64,000 nt of DNA, from contig NC_007776.1 of the NCBI RefSeq assembly GCF_000013225.1, forward strand, positions 2,982,501-3,046,500, given 5' to 3'. Both the position numbers and the translations under genes were made by a program. The number at the start of each line of letters is the position of its first letter. Position 1 is the stretch's first letter. Below, piece after piece: positions 17,662 to 26,152 of this stretch. Below the pieces are notes generated by a model. The model did not search any database and was not told where the DNA came from. It was given only the letters and a program-made list of their open reading frames with translations. This DNA is from Synechococcus sp. JA-2-3B'a(2-13) (GTDB taxonomy: Bacteria; Cyanobacteriota; Cyanobacteriia; Thermostichales; Thermostichaceae).

Positions 17662-18087
17662 AGGTTGGCCAAATGACGGGCAAGGAGTTTTATCACAGGC
17701 AGCCGAGCCTTGAGATCAGGTAACCCAAACTGCTCTCGAATCAAAGCCAGGAGGTAGCTGTATCCTCTGCCGGGGAGCTTTGAAACTTTATCTGAGTTTG
17801 AGATCTCCGAGAGCTCTGCCCTACCTCCCCAATCATCGAAACCTTCAGCTTAGAGCGAATATACTCCCCGGCCCGTACAGGAGCATAGCGAGGGGGGTTT
17901 GCTGCATTCTGGCATGTGGGCAGGCATTCAATCCAAGCCCCAGCCTGCTCAAGGAAAGAAACTGGAGACATAGCCGACATAGAGACAGGTGCTCAGAACA
18001 GCTCCTACCCTACAAAGAGAACTTGCCCCAAGACTGTGTGGGCGGATACCCCCTCAAAGCCAGCGCCAGCTCAACCCCATATCCAAA
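17662..18087. other. Intergenic, no gene recognised
   Basis: 426 bases between the transglutaminase and mazG genes, both leftward. Several open frames of 70-100 codons exist on both strands, none with recognisable protein features. The space is large for a promoter alone and could hold a decayed gene. Confidence 0.45.
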
Positions 18088-19170
18088 CTAGGGATATTCT
18101 TGCTTGGCCTGTTGCCAGAGGACTTCCAGCTCCTGGAAACTGCGTCCTTTCAGAAGGGAGCTTATGCCATCGCCGGGCAGGGATCCCGCTGGTTCCTGAG
18201 CCAGCTCTTCCATGCGCAAAAAACGGCGAGCAAAGCGCAGGTTGGTTTGGGTTAGAGCTTGGGCAGCATCCAAACCATACCAACGGCCCAAGTTGACCAG
18301 GGCAAAAAGCAGATCCCCCAGTTCGGCTTCCTGCCGAGTTGGATCGGGGGGATCCCTCTCCAATTCTCGACGCAGCTCGGCTTCTTCCTCGCGGATCTTG
18401 GCCCAGATCCCCTCCACCGTTGGCCACTCAAACCCTGCCCCCACCACTTTGCAGGAAATTTTCAGGGCAGCCATCAGGGGGGGCAAACCTTGGGCATAGT
18501 GTAGCAGTTTTTGGCCAAGGCTTTGATCCGGTCGCTCCCCTTGCTTGATCTGTTCCCAAGAGCGGTGCAACTCCGGAAGATCTGCCATCACAGCATCCCC
18601 AAACACATGGGGGTGACGGCGGATGAGCTTATCGGCAATTCCCGCAGCCACAGCTTCCAGATCAAAGTGGTTCTGCTCGGCAAAGATCTGAGACTGCAAC
18701 ACCACCTGCAACAACAAATCCCCCAGCTCTTCGGCAATTGCTGCCGGATCCCCGGCTCGAATGGCAGCTACCGTCTCATACGCTTCTTCAAGAATGTAGG
18801 GGGTAAGAGACTCTGGAGTTTGGGCCCGATCCCAAGGACACCCGTCGGGAGCGCGCAACCGAGCAACAATAGCCGCCAAACGACTCATGTGTGAGCTAGA
18901 GGCGGAACGCTCCAGATAAAGGTGGGCAAAATGGCCCGTCGCTTGAGGATCCCAGCTTTGCAGCGTCAATGGGCCGGCCACCACCTCCAAGTCTTCTGTT
19001 AGCAACGTAACAGACTGGACAGGAGAACAGATCTGTTGCAAAACACTGCGCAGCTTCGCCAGATCCTGGCCCCCACAGCTTTTCAGCAGCAGGGATCCCT
19101 GCTCAGCAGCGAACCACCGAGCCAGAGCCTGTTGCCAGTTGGGCTGAAGACTATCCAGCGTTTGCAGCAT
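18088..19170 (-). CDS. mazG: Nucleoside triphosphate pyrophosphohydrolase MazG
   Basis: 360 residues from the ATG at 19170. MazG hydrolyses (d)NTPs to monophosphates and pyrophosphate. Two MazG motifs are present: CPWDRAQTPESLTPYILEEAYETVAAI with EELGDLLLQVVLQS (about residues 110-160), and the C-terminal EEEAELRREL with EAELGDLLFALVNLGRW (about 265-310), carrying the E-E-x-x-E and E-x-x-D metal ligands. An N-terminal extension of about 90 residues (containing LLTEDLEVVAGPL) is found in other cyanobacterial MazG proteins. Its start overlaps the DUF2949 gene by 20 bases. Confidence 0.93.
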   Translation of the reverse strand: MLQTLDSLQPNWQQALARWFAAEQGSLLLKSCGGQDLAKLRSVLQQICSPVQSVTLLTEDLEVVAGPLTLQSWDPQATGHFAHLYLERSASSSHMSRLAAIVARLRAPDGCPWDRAQTPESLTPYILEEAYETVAAIRAGDPAAIAEELGDLLLQVVLQSQIFAEQNHFDLEAVAAGIADKLIRRHPHVFGDAVMADLPELHRSWEQIKQGERPDQSLGQKLLHYAQGLPPLMAALKISCKVVGAGFEWPTVEGIWAKIREEEAELRRELERDPPDPTRQEAELGDLLFALVNLGRWYGLDAAQALTQTNLRFARRFLRMEELAQEPAGSLPGDGISSLLKGRSFQELEVLWQQAKQEYP

Positions 19171-19372
19171 GATCAAAAGGGTAGGCGCGGCCCAAATCCA
19201 AAAGGCGGCTGAGCTGCTCCAGATCGATGAAACTCAACTCCAAAAGGATCATCAGCAACGGCCCTTGCTGGCGATGCTGCAGCTTCTTGGCCAGGCTCAG
19301 TTGAGAACGGTCGATAATGCCCGTTTCCAATAGATATTCCTCAAGGGCTGGGGGGGGAATGGGATCTAGCAT
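19151..19372 (-). CDS. DUF2949-type small protein
   Basis: 73 residues from the ATG at 19372. The pattern LEEYLLETGIIDRSQLSLA, then QQGPLLMILLELSFIDLEQLSRLLD, matches the cyanobacterial DUF2949 family, in which a GPLPMVLW-like core precedes a LEQLD helix. Function unknown. The longer frame reaching 19585 has no protein character. The 20-base overlap with mazG implies translational coupling. Confidence 0.8.
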   Translation of the reverse strand: MLDPIPPPALEEYLLETGIIDRSQLSLAKKLQHRQQGPLLMILLELSFIDLEQLSRLLDLGRAYPFDHAANAG

Positions 19373-19882
19373 GGTCGTTTCGCAGCGCTGAAGTAAGGAC
19401 GAGTATGAAAACTGAGAAGATAGCAAACCAATGTAACTATTCTTAACACTTCTACAGAATTTCGGCAAAGATCTGGCTGGTGCGTAGGCCGAAGGCGAGC
19501 TTGCTAAGCCCTGCGCCCACAGCTCCAGGACAAGAGAACCCCTAAATTGCCTCGGCAAATGAGGTTTCCGTATCCAAGGACACAAAAAATGGGTACCAAG
19601 AGTTCATGGTATGGTAGCAAATTGGCGATCAGTTGGCAGCACCCCGAAAGGCCGACTGCTTTTTCTTTGTGGGAAAAACCAACTCACCTTGCAAGATGTT
19701 ACCTTTTTATCTCGTTGAGTCCTCGTGCTTGATAAAAATCTTACAACAATTCTTCGGGGATCCAATCTGTTCGGCTCCTCTGGGATCTGCCCTAATGCTG
19801 TCATCCTGCTCGGGTTCGGTTTTGGGCATACATCGTCCTACGTTCAGCTAAGCTAGAGACACTTGCCACATGGACTCCCGTT
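19373..19882. other. Divergent intergenic region between DUF2949-mazG and sipA
   Basis: 510 bases with several AT-rich patches (about 19430-19450 and 19680-19760). It must contain divergent promoters. No convincing gene; a small RNA cannot be excluded given the length. Confidence 0.5.
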
Positions 19883-20119
19883 ATGTCTGAAGCCCAGGGT
19901 TTACTGCCAGTGGGGGCAACGGTTCAAGTGGTGGAGATGCCTCCTTACCTAAAAACGGCTGACCCAATGCCGATGTTGCGCCCGGCCCATTTGATCCGCT
20001 TGCACGAACAAGGGGTGATCCTGCAGCGGCGGCTGTTGGGCACCTACAGTGTGCAGTTTGCCAATGGCATCTTTCTCATAGACGGAAAATATCTCGCGCC
20101 GGTGGGATCCCTGTCCTGA
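19883..20119 (+). CDS. sipA: SipA, regulator of the NblS/Hik33 kinase (DUF3148)
   Basis: 78 residues. The family pattern V-V-x-x-PPYLKTADPMPMLRPAHLI, then GVILQRRLLGTYSVQFANGIFLIDGKYL, is that of the small SH3-like SipA proteins. In Synechococcus elongatus SipA binds the ATP domain of the sensor kinase NblS, which controls high-light and nutrient-stress genes. The kinase gene is not in the window. It stands alone, followed by a tnpB fossil on the other strand. Confidence 0.85.
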   Translation: MSEAQGLLPVGATVQVVEMPPYLKTADPMPMLRPAHLIRLHEQGVILQRRLLGTYSVQFANGIFLIDGKYLAPVGSLS

Positions 20120-20164
20120 CACGCCCATCTCTCCTCCGAGCCAGCTGGATGGGTTTGCCGACCT

Positions 20165-20450
20165 TTAGAACCTTTGGGAGCTGGCAGCTTTCTGCAGAAG
20201 CGAGCCTTCAACTGGCCGGCGGACTTTCGCGATAGCCTGAACCGCGGCTAGCCGCTTCTGACGCTTCAGCGAGCTCAGTTGCTTATTCCCGTCAGCGGTG
20301 TCGAAGTAGCTGACAGACCTGCCCAGCTTTTGGTAGCTGGTTTTGCGATCTGCCACCGCCGCGCTGTAGAGGGCTCAGCACATCCGCCCCCAGTGGTGCA
20401 AGAGTTTTTCTTGCTGGCGACTGGGATAAAGCTGGGCCGCGGCAGCGTTG
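20165..20450 (-). pseudogene. TnpB N-terminal fossil (IS605 family)
   Basis: The reverse strand reads QLYPSRQQEKLLHHWGRMC, a stop, then ALYSAAVADRKTSYQKLG, SVSYFDT and KQLSSLKRQK before ending at 20165. This is the N-terminal pattern of TnpB proteins (RLYPTxxQ, then ALYNxAL, then a KxLxxLKxxx segment). Only about 90 codons remain, with one internal TGA near 20375 and no RuvC domain. It fills most of the 465-base space between sipA and the DUF4079 gene. Its residues are unlike the two intact TnpB proteins in the window, so it comes from a third element type. Confidence 0.6.
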
Positions 20451-20584
20451 CGTAGCCACAAAGTGAGGCAGGGGGTTACCCTGCCATAGGGTGCCAGTCC
20501 GCTGCGCTGAGACTGGAGACTGCCGCGCATCAGGTTAACTCATGTTAATTTGGGGGCGTCTTCCTCTTCCATCCTGCGATCTCT

Positions 20585-21079
20585 ATGAGCATTCAACTTC
20601 CTCGCTGGCTAGAACTGGCCTTGCCTTTCTTTCATCCTGTGCTGATGATTTTGGCGTTTGCGCTGGCCCTGTATGCCCTTTACCTGGGTCTGCAAGCGCG
20701 ACGGGTGCGCACTGCCTCGGCAGAAGAACGCAAGGAGCTGATCAAAGGGAAGTTTGGTCAGCGGCATTTCCTCGCCGGATCCCTGTTCTTGGTGTTGATG
20801 GTGTTCGGGGCGCTGGGCGGCATGGGGGTTACCTACCTGAACAATGGCAAGCTGTTTGTTGGGCCTCACCTGCTGGCTGGGTTGGGCATTGTGGCCTTGG
20901 TGGCCAGCTCTGCGGCTCTAGCACCGCTGATGAAAGACGGGCAAAAGGTCTGGGCGCGTAATGTGCATGTCCTATTAAACGTGGTGATCCTGGCGATCTT
21001 GGGTTGGCAGGCGGTGACCGGCTTTCAGATTGTGCAGCGCATCGTCGACCAAATGCTGACCACACCCCAGGTGGCTTAA
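20585..21079 (+). CDS. DUF4079 membrane protein
   Basis: 164 residues with four hydrophobic segments (about 12-36, 58-78, 85-105 and 125-146), with the conserved LPFFHPVLM, FGQRHFLAGSLFLVLMVFGALGGM and GPHLLAGLG phrases. Histidines in the first and second helices are typical of this cyanobacterial/plastid family and could bind haem, but the function is unproven. It lies 221 bases upstream of lipA on the same strand. Confidence 0.85.
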   Translation: MSIQLPRWLELALPFFHPVLMILAFALALYALYLGLQARRVRTASAEERKELIKGKFGQRHFLAGSLFLVLMVFGALGGMGVTYLNNGKLFVGPHLLAGLGIVALVASSAALAPLMKDGQKVWARNVHVLLNVVILAILGWQAVTGFQIVQRIVDQMLTTPQVA

Positions 21080-21300
21080 TCTCCCCGAAAGACCCATGCA
21101 ACCCTGAACAGGGCTGAGCTTTGGGAGGACTTTGTCCCGCTGGTGCGAGCCGAGAAGTCCGTCGACCCAAAGACTTCGGCCTCCCCTTTTCGGAACCCAG
21201 AGCTTCATCATGTCAGAATGGCAGAGCAGGCGCTGCATCCTTCGGCTGTAGAGGGGCGCAGTCTTGTTGCCGATACCCAGTTAACGCAACGGTTCTCCCT

Positions 21301-22155
21301 ATGTCGGTTAGCCCTCTTCCCAGTTGGGTCAAGCGTTCCATCGGCAAAGCCAGCGAGACTTCAGCGGTGCAGCAGGTGATCAAGCAGCGGGGCCTGCACA
21401 CCATTTGCGAAGAGGGGCGCTGCCCAAACCGAGCCGAGTGCTACAGCCAAAAAACCGCTACATTTCTGTTGATGGGAGGGATCTGTACCCGCGCCTGCTC
21501 TTTTTGCCAGGTGGCCAGTGGACGGCCCGCACCGTTGGATCCCACAGAGCCGGAGAAAGTGGCCGAGGCGGTTGAGCTGCTGGGGCTCAGCTATGTGGTA
21601 CTCACCTCGGTGGCCCGCGACGATCTGCCCGACCAGGGATCCGGTCGCTTTGTGGAGGTCATGGAGGCAATTCGGCGGCGCTGCCCCGGCACCCAGATCG
21701 AGGTGCTCACCCCCGACTTTCGCGGGGATCGCGAGTGCATTGCCCGTGTGGTGGCTGCCCAGCCTGTCTGCTACAACCACAACATCGAAACGGTGCGACG
21801 CCTCTCCCAGGCAGTACGGCGCAGCTCCGGCTATGACCTGTCCTTGCGGGTTTTGCGAACGGTCAAGGAGCTGAATCCTGGATTACCCACCAAGTCTGGG
21901 CTGATGCTGGGGCATGGGGAGACCCGCGCAGAAGTGCTGGAAACTTTCCGGGATCTGCTGGCGGTGGGATGCGATCGTCTGACTCTGGGGCAATACCTGC
22001 AGCCTTCCTTGGCCCATCGCCCTGTGGAACGCTACTGGACTCCGGAGGAGTTTGCCGAGCTGGGCCAGATAGCCCGCCAGATGGGGTTTCGCCAGGTGCG
22101 CTCAGGGCCATTGGTGCGCAGCTCCTACCACGCTGCCGAAATGGTTGAGAACTAG
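21301..22155 (+). CDS. lipA: Lipoyl synthase
   Basis: 284 residues. This radical-SAM enzyme inserts two sulfurs into octanoyl groups of lipoyl domains. It has the auxiliary cluster motif [12 protein letters not shown] (about residues 36-47), the radical-SAM CTRACSFC (about 62-69), [29 protein letters not shown] and the C-terminal RSSYHA. The frame is open from 21121, but the ATG at 21301 gives the family length and the usual LPSWVKR start. The last 4 bases overlap the convergent GTPase gene. Confidence 0.95.
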   Translation: MSVSPLPSWVKRSIGKASETSAVQQVIKQRGLHTICEEGRCPNRAECYSQKTATFLLMGGICTRACSFCQVASGRPAPLDPTEPEKVAEAVELLGLSYVVLTSVARDDLPDQGSGRFVEVMEAIRRRCPGTQIEVLTPDFRGDRECIARVVAAQPVCYNHNIETVRRLSQAVRRSSGYDLSLRVLRTVKELNPGLPTKSGLMLGHGETRAEVLETFRDLLAVGCDRLTLGQYLQPSLAHRPVERYWTPEEFAELGQIARQMGFRQVRSGPLVRSSYHAAEMVEN

Positions 22156-23375
22156 GCCAGGGAGCTTGGCAGAGAGGCTGTGCAGTCTGTCATAGCCAAC
22201 CTTTCCCGTCCGATCAAGGCACGAAGGCCCGCTTCCAGGCCGAACGCTCGGGCTGCAAACCGGCTGAGCACCTGTGGCGCCAGGGATCCCAGGCGATACA
22301 GGCTGACCCCCGCCACCAGACCCGGCAAGAGGCCGTTGCCCCAGCCTCCCCACAGCCAGGAACTTACTCCTTCTGCTAGCAGCAGCAAAGCCCCATTGAG
22401 CAGCAGCGGTCGCCACAGCCCCTTCCACAAGACCCTCCGGGGCAGGTGCAGCCGGATCTCCAAGCCCAGCAGCCAAAGACCATCCAGCAGCGGGGCCAAC
22501 AGCAAATCCAACCCCAGCGGAGCTAAGCCCACCCCCATCCCCTTGCCAAGGGCGAAAATCCTGCCCCATTGCTCCACAAAGGGGGCATGGTGCTGCCACT
22601 GTTTTTCCAGAATCTGGGCCTGAACCCGGTCCAGCCGCTTCAACACATTCAAAGCCAGGAGGGATCCCGCCTCGGTTTGCAAAATCTGCAGAATTCGCCC
22701 CCGCAAGGCTTCAATTTGGGGTGCAGGCCGTTCCCATTCCAAAGTAATGCGGCCATCCGGCCAGTGGGTGCGGACTTTCAGAGGTTTTGGGCAAGCGGCC
22801 ACGGTCAAAATCTCTTGCGGCGATACCCAGCCTAGGTGGCGGCTGATCTGGGCACAAATGGCCTGCAACTCCGCTTCGGAGTAGAGATCGCATTTGTTCA
22901 ACACCAGCAGGATGGGTTTGTGCAGGGTGCGCAGCTCCGAGAGAGCTTGGTATTCCAACTGGGTCAGGTCGGTGGCGATGACAAACACGATCAAATCCGC
23001 CGAGCGGGCCACATCCCAGGCCAACTGTTCGCGGGCTTCTCCTTCCACTTCGTTCAAACCCGGAGTATCCACCAGCCTCACCCGCCAAGGGATCCCCGGC
23101 CCCGGCTGCCACAGCAGGGATTGGGGCTGCTGAGTGACCCCATTGAGGGGGCCCACCTTCAATCGCTCCTCGCCGGTTAGGGCGTTCAGGACGGCCGACT
23201 TGCCACGGTTGACCAGCCCAAACACCGCAATGGAAAACAGCCGCGCGGTGAGGCGCTTGCGCAAAGTGGATAGAGCCCTGAACTCCGGTTGTAAATCCCG
23301 ACGGCTGGCCAGAGATTGCCAATGATCCCAGCACCTTTGCAAAACGGTTTCGGCTTGGGTCAAGGGAGTGGTCAT
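22152..23375 (-). CDS. Era-like GTPase with C-terminal membrane region
   Basis: 407 residues from the ATG at 23375 (an alternative start is 23402). G1 is [12 protein letters not shown], an Asn-Arg variant of GxxxxGKS; G3 is [12 protein letters not shown]4 is LNKCDLY. The GTPase core spans about residues 45-200. The C-terminal half has hydrophobic stretches ([29 protein letters not shown]), suggesting membrane association. Similar GTPases with a DUF697-like tail are common in cyanobacteria; role unknown. Confidence 0.85.
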   Translation of the reverse strand: MTTPLTQAETVLQRCWDHWQSLASRRDLQPEFRALSTLRKRLTARLFSIAVFGLVNRGKSAVLNALTGEERLKVGPLNGVTQQPQSLLWQPGPGIPWRVRLVDTPGLNEVEGEAREQLAWDVARSADLIVFVIATDLTQLEYQALSELRTLHKPILLVLNKCDLYSEAELQAICAQISRHLGWVSPQEILTVAACPKPLKVRTHWPDGRITLEWERPAPQIEALRGRILQILQTEAGSLLALNVLKRLDRVQAQILEKQWQHHAPFVEQWGRIFALGKGMGVGLAPLGLDLLLAPLLDGLWLLGLEIRLHLPRRVLWKGLWRPLLLNGALLLLAEGVSSWLWGGWGNGLLPGLVAGVSLYRLGSLAPQVLSRFAARAFGLEAGLRALIGRERLAMTDCTASLPSSLA

Positions 23376-23509
23376 AGACAGGGGCAATGGACTAACCCTC
23401 ACTCTAGAGGGAATTGCCCCTCAGGGCTAGCCGTTTCTCCCCCCCAGCGTGGGGAATCCAAACCCCACAAAATAGGGCATGATCACCCTAGGGTTCCGCC
23501 GAATCTCCT

Positions 23510-23659
23510 ATGCTGTACCGCCTTCCCCAATCTCTGAAATGGCTTCGTGTGGGTGGATCCCATCGTTCTAAGCAAGAGCGCCAGATCGTGCGCAGCCTGC
23601 TGGCCTTTGCTGGGGCGCTGCTGGTTATGGATGTTGTGCTTCTGAGCGCCCTTCGCTAG
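23510..23659 (+). CDS. Possible 49-residue single-span membrane protein
   Basis: ATG frame of 49 codons ending in TAG. The N-terminal half is basic (KWLRVGGSHRSKQERQ) and the C-terminal half is hydrophobic (LLAFAGALLVMDVVLLSAL), giving one predicted membrane helix with positive-inside topology. It is divergent from the GTPase gene. No family recognised; the composition favours a real gene, but a chance frame is possible. Confidence 0.42.
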   Translation: MLYRLPQSLKWLRVGGSHRSKQERQIVRSLLAFAGALLVMDVVLLSALR

Positions 23660-23792
23660 TCCAACTTGGCAAGCCCATCGTTAGGTGATTCCGAACAAGT
23701 CTAAGTCTGAGGCATTCCTCTAGCACTGCTACAGGCAAGCACTCCCAGCCCCTTGCCCATTATGAGGAGAGGGGATCCCAGAATTGGCAAAC

Positions 23793-23877
23793 AGTTGCAC
23801 TGCAACTCGAAATAACCCCAACCCGATCAGAGGGTGGGAAGGGTTTTCCAAGTTACCAAGTTGCCTGTCAGGCAACT
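23793..23877. promoter_or_regulatory. Two related inverted repeats upstream of cphA2
   Basis: 23793-23807 has AGTTGCA and TGCAACT around one C; 23859-23877 has AGTTGCCTG and CAGGCAACT around one T. Both share the AGTTGC...GCAACT arms. They lie 160-240 bases upstream of the cyanophycin synthetase gene and may be operator sites or a hairpin pair. The remaining bases from 23660 to 24035 show no gene. Confidence 0.35.
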
Positions 23878-24035
23878 GTTAATTGACCAGCAAAAGGCTA
23901 GCTGGGATCCCTTGTGCTGCGAGGGCAAGCCGCCGGGGATGGGGGCCGGATCGGGAATAATGGAAGCGGCCCAAGCCGGGGGAGTTGGGTTTTCTCCGAG
24001 CTGAGGTCGTTGTCTTCCTTCTCTTGAGGCCGGCT

Positions 24036-25985
24036 ATGGTTTTGCAGGAGGCGGCGGGCGTGCCCCGCATCAACGCGCGCGAGTCGGATGTTTTCGACAT
24101 TTTCAACCTGAAGCATTATCTCGGCCCTAACCCCTATCTCAGTACAGCCGCTTTCACCTTCGACTTTGCCCTTACCCAGTGCCCACAGCCACTGCCCATC
24201 GATGTCTACCTGTCCAAGGTCTGCTTCTACTTTCCCCAGTTGCAGGAGGGATCTTATCCTTCCTACGCCCACTTGTTTGCCCGGCTGGTGACGGAGGTGA
24301 ACCGGTTGCAGATGGATCTCCACTTGCAGCGGTGGAGCTGTCATCCGTTTTCAGAGTATGTGCGCATCGCGGTGCAGACCTTACATGGCCGTACCACTCG
24401 TGCTGCGGTCTATTTTGCTTGGGATTGGCTGGAAGCCATCACCCAAGGACAGCCCTTCGATTTTGAAGGGGAGATGCGCCGCCTGCAGCAATTGTTTCGC
24501 GACTCGGTGTACGGCGGGCCGACGGTCTATGCCCTCTTGCGGGCTGCTCACGAACGCGGGATCCCTACCTACTACCTATGGGATGAAGGGGTGATGCAGT
24601 ATGGCTATGGTCGCAACCAGGTGCGAGGGGTGGCCACCACCTTTCACTGCGACAGCCATCTCGACTCTGACTTCACCACCCGCAAAGACGATTGCAAAGC
24701 CTTTCTGGCGGCGCAAGGGTTCCCCGTGCCCCAGGGAGAGGTGGTCGCCTCTTTGGCAGAAGCTTTGCAGCAAGCGCAAGAAATCGGCTATCCGGTGGTG
24801 CTCAAGCCGGTGGCCGGCCACAAGGGGATAGGGGTAACAGCAGGCATTCAAACCCCAGAAGAACTGGCCTTTGCCTACGAGGTAGCCGTGGCAGCCCTTC
24901 CCCCTGAGGAGCCCATCCGACTGATCCTGGAAAAGCATCTGCAGGGCACCGATTTTCGCCTGTTGTGTGTGGGAGGCCGCTTTGTGGCGGCCACGGAACG
25001 ACGCCCCGCCTCGGTGACGGGAGATGGCCGAAGCACCATCGGGCAGCTCATCGAGCAGGCCAACCGGGATCCCGCCCGTTGGGATACCCCCACTTCTCCC
25101 CTAGGGCCGATCCAATGGGATGAGACAATGGAGCGCTTTCTGGCGGAGCAGGGCTTGACAGTGGACAGTGTGCTGGAACCGGGGCGGACGGTCTATCTGC
25201 GCAAGGTATCCAATCTCTCGGCGGGAGGAGTGAGCCGCGATGTCACGGCCACCGTCCATCCCGACAACGTGGTTTTGGCCCAAACCATTGCCCAGCAGTT
25301 CTCGCTGGTGTGCTTGGGCATCGATGTCATTGCCCCCAGCCTGGAGCGCTCCTGGAAGGAGGGATCCCTGGGGATCATCGAGATCAATGCTGCGCCAGGT
25401 GTGCTCATGCACCAAAAACCTGCCATTGGCGCGGGAGTGGATGTGCCGGGGGCAATCCTCGACCATCTGTTTCCCAAGACGGCCCGCATCCCGATTTTGA
25501 CCTTCAACCGCCTTACCCTGGCGGAGGCGCACACCTTGGTGGAGCATATTTTGTCCCACCGCCCCAACGCATGTGTGGGATCCGTCTGTCGGGAGGGCGT
25601 GCTGCTGAACCACAGCTCTAGACCCCTGCAGGGCAGCCTCTTTCGCCAGGTGAAAACCCTGCTGCGCCATCCCCAACTGGATCTGCTTTTGGCGGAAGCC
25701 GACGAAGAGACCCTGGAGCGGGAGGGCTTGGCCTACGAAGGCAGCGATCTGGTGGTGCTGCGGGATCCCTCCGATCAAGAGCTGCAAACCCTGAAACGGG
25801 ATCTCAACCCCGGCGGCGCCCTCTTCCTGCAGCGGGGATCCACCCTAACTTTGACGGTGGCGGGCCAGGCGGAGCGATTTGAATTGCCGGGGACAGACCT
25901 TCAGATGGGGATCCTGCTGCGCTCCATGACCCTGCGGATCATCTGCAGAACCATTAGCCAGATGCTGAAGAACTGGTCTGGCTGA
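24036..25985 (+). CDS. cphA2: Cyanophycin synthetase, CphA2 type
   Basis: 649 residues, against about 870-900 for CphA1. The N domain (residues 1-180) and an ATP-grasp domain (FHCDSHLDSDFTTRKDDCK, YPVVLKPVAGHKGIGVT, IRLILEKHLQGTDFRLL, LGIIEINAAPGVLMH) match cyanophycin synthetase. The C-terminal Mur-ligase-like domain is short, and the P-loop TGTNGKTTT expected after the ATP-grasp domain is replaced by LTFNRLTLAEAHT. That is the layout of CphA2, which polymerises beta-aspartyl-arginine dipeptides recovered from cyanophycin and is known mainly from N2-fixing cyanobacteria. The start follows GAGG by 7 bases. No cphA1 or cphB lies nearby. Confidence 0.85.
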   Translation: MVLQEAAGVPRINARESDVFDIFNLKHYLGPNPYLSTAAFTFDFALTQCPQPLPIDVYLSKVCFYFPQLQEGSYPSYAHLFARLVTEVNRLQMDLHLQRWSCHPFSEYVRIAVQTLHGRTTRAAVYFAWDWLEAITQGQPFDFEGEMRRLQQLFRDSVYGGPTVYALLRAAHERGIPTYYLWDEGVMQYGYGRNQVRGVATTFHCDSHLDSDFTTRKDDCKAFLAAQGFPVPQGEVVASLAEALQQAQEIGYPVVLKPVAGHKGIGVTAGIQTPEELAFAYEVAVAALPPEEPIRLILEKHLQGTDFRLLCVGGRFVAATERRPASVTGDGRSTIGQLIEQANRDPARWDTPTSPLGPIQWDETMERFLAEQGLTVDSVLEPGRTVYLRKVSNLSAGGVSRDVTATVHPDNVVLAQTIAQQFSLVCLGIDVIAPSLERSWKEGSLGIIEINAAPGVLMHQKPAIGAGVDVPGAILDHLFPKTARIPILTFNRLTLAEAHTLVEHILSHRPNACVGSVCREGVLLNHSSRPLQGSLFRQVKTLLRHPQLDLLLAEADEETLEREGLAYEGSDLVVLRDPSDQELQTLKRDLNPGGALFLQRGSTLTLTVAGQAERFELPGTDLQMGILLRSMTLRIICRTISQMLKNWSG

Positions 25986-26092
25986 GGGGTTTTGGATTTT
26001 CTTCAGATTCTTGTAAAAGGGTAGGCAAAACAAGGGATCCCTGCTGGGGAAAAAGGCCGGCCAGCCAGTCAGCTAGAAATCGCAGGAGCCCC

Positions 26093-26116
26093 GCACTGTA
26101 CCCGTAGGGTCAGTGC
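26093..26116 (+). repeat. Left-end hairpin of tnpB element 1
   Basis: Outer stem GCACTG/CAGTGC, bulged T at 26099, inner stem ACCC/GGGT, loop GTA. Confidence 0.7.
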
Positions 26117-26152
26117 CGGGAGGAATGCGCTTTGATGAAGTACAATGAACTT

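Noticed and set aside
17741-17980. 79-codon reverse frame between the transglutaminase and mazG genes
   Set aside because: No hydrophobic, motif or family signal and no ribosome-binding site; kept only as an intergenic note.
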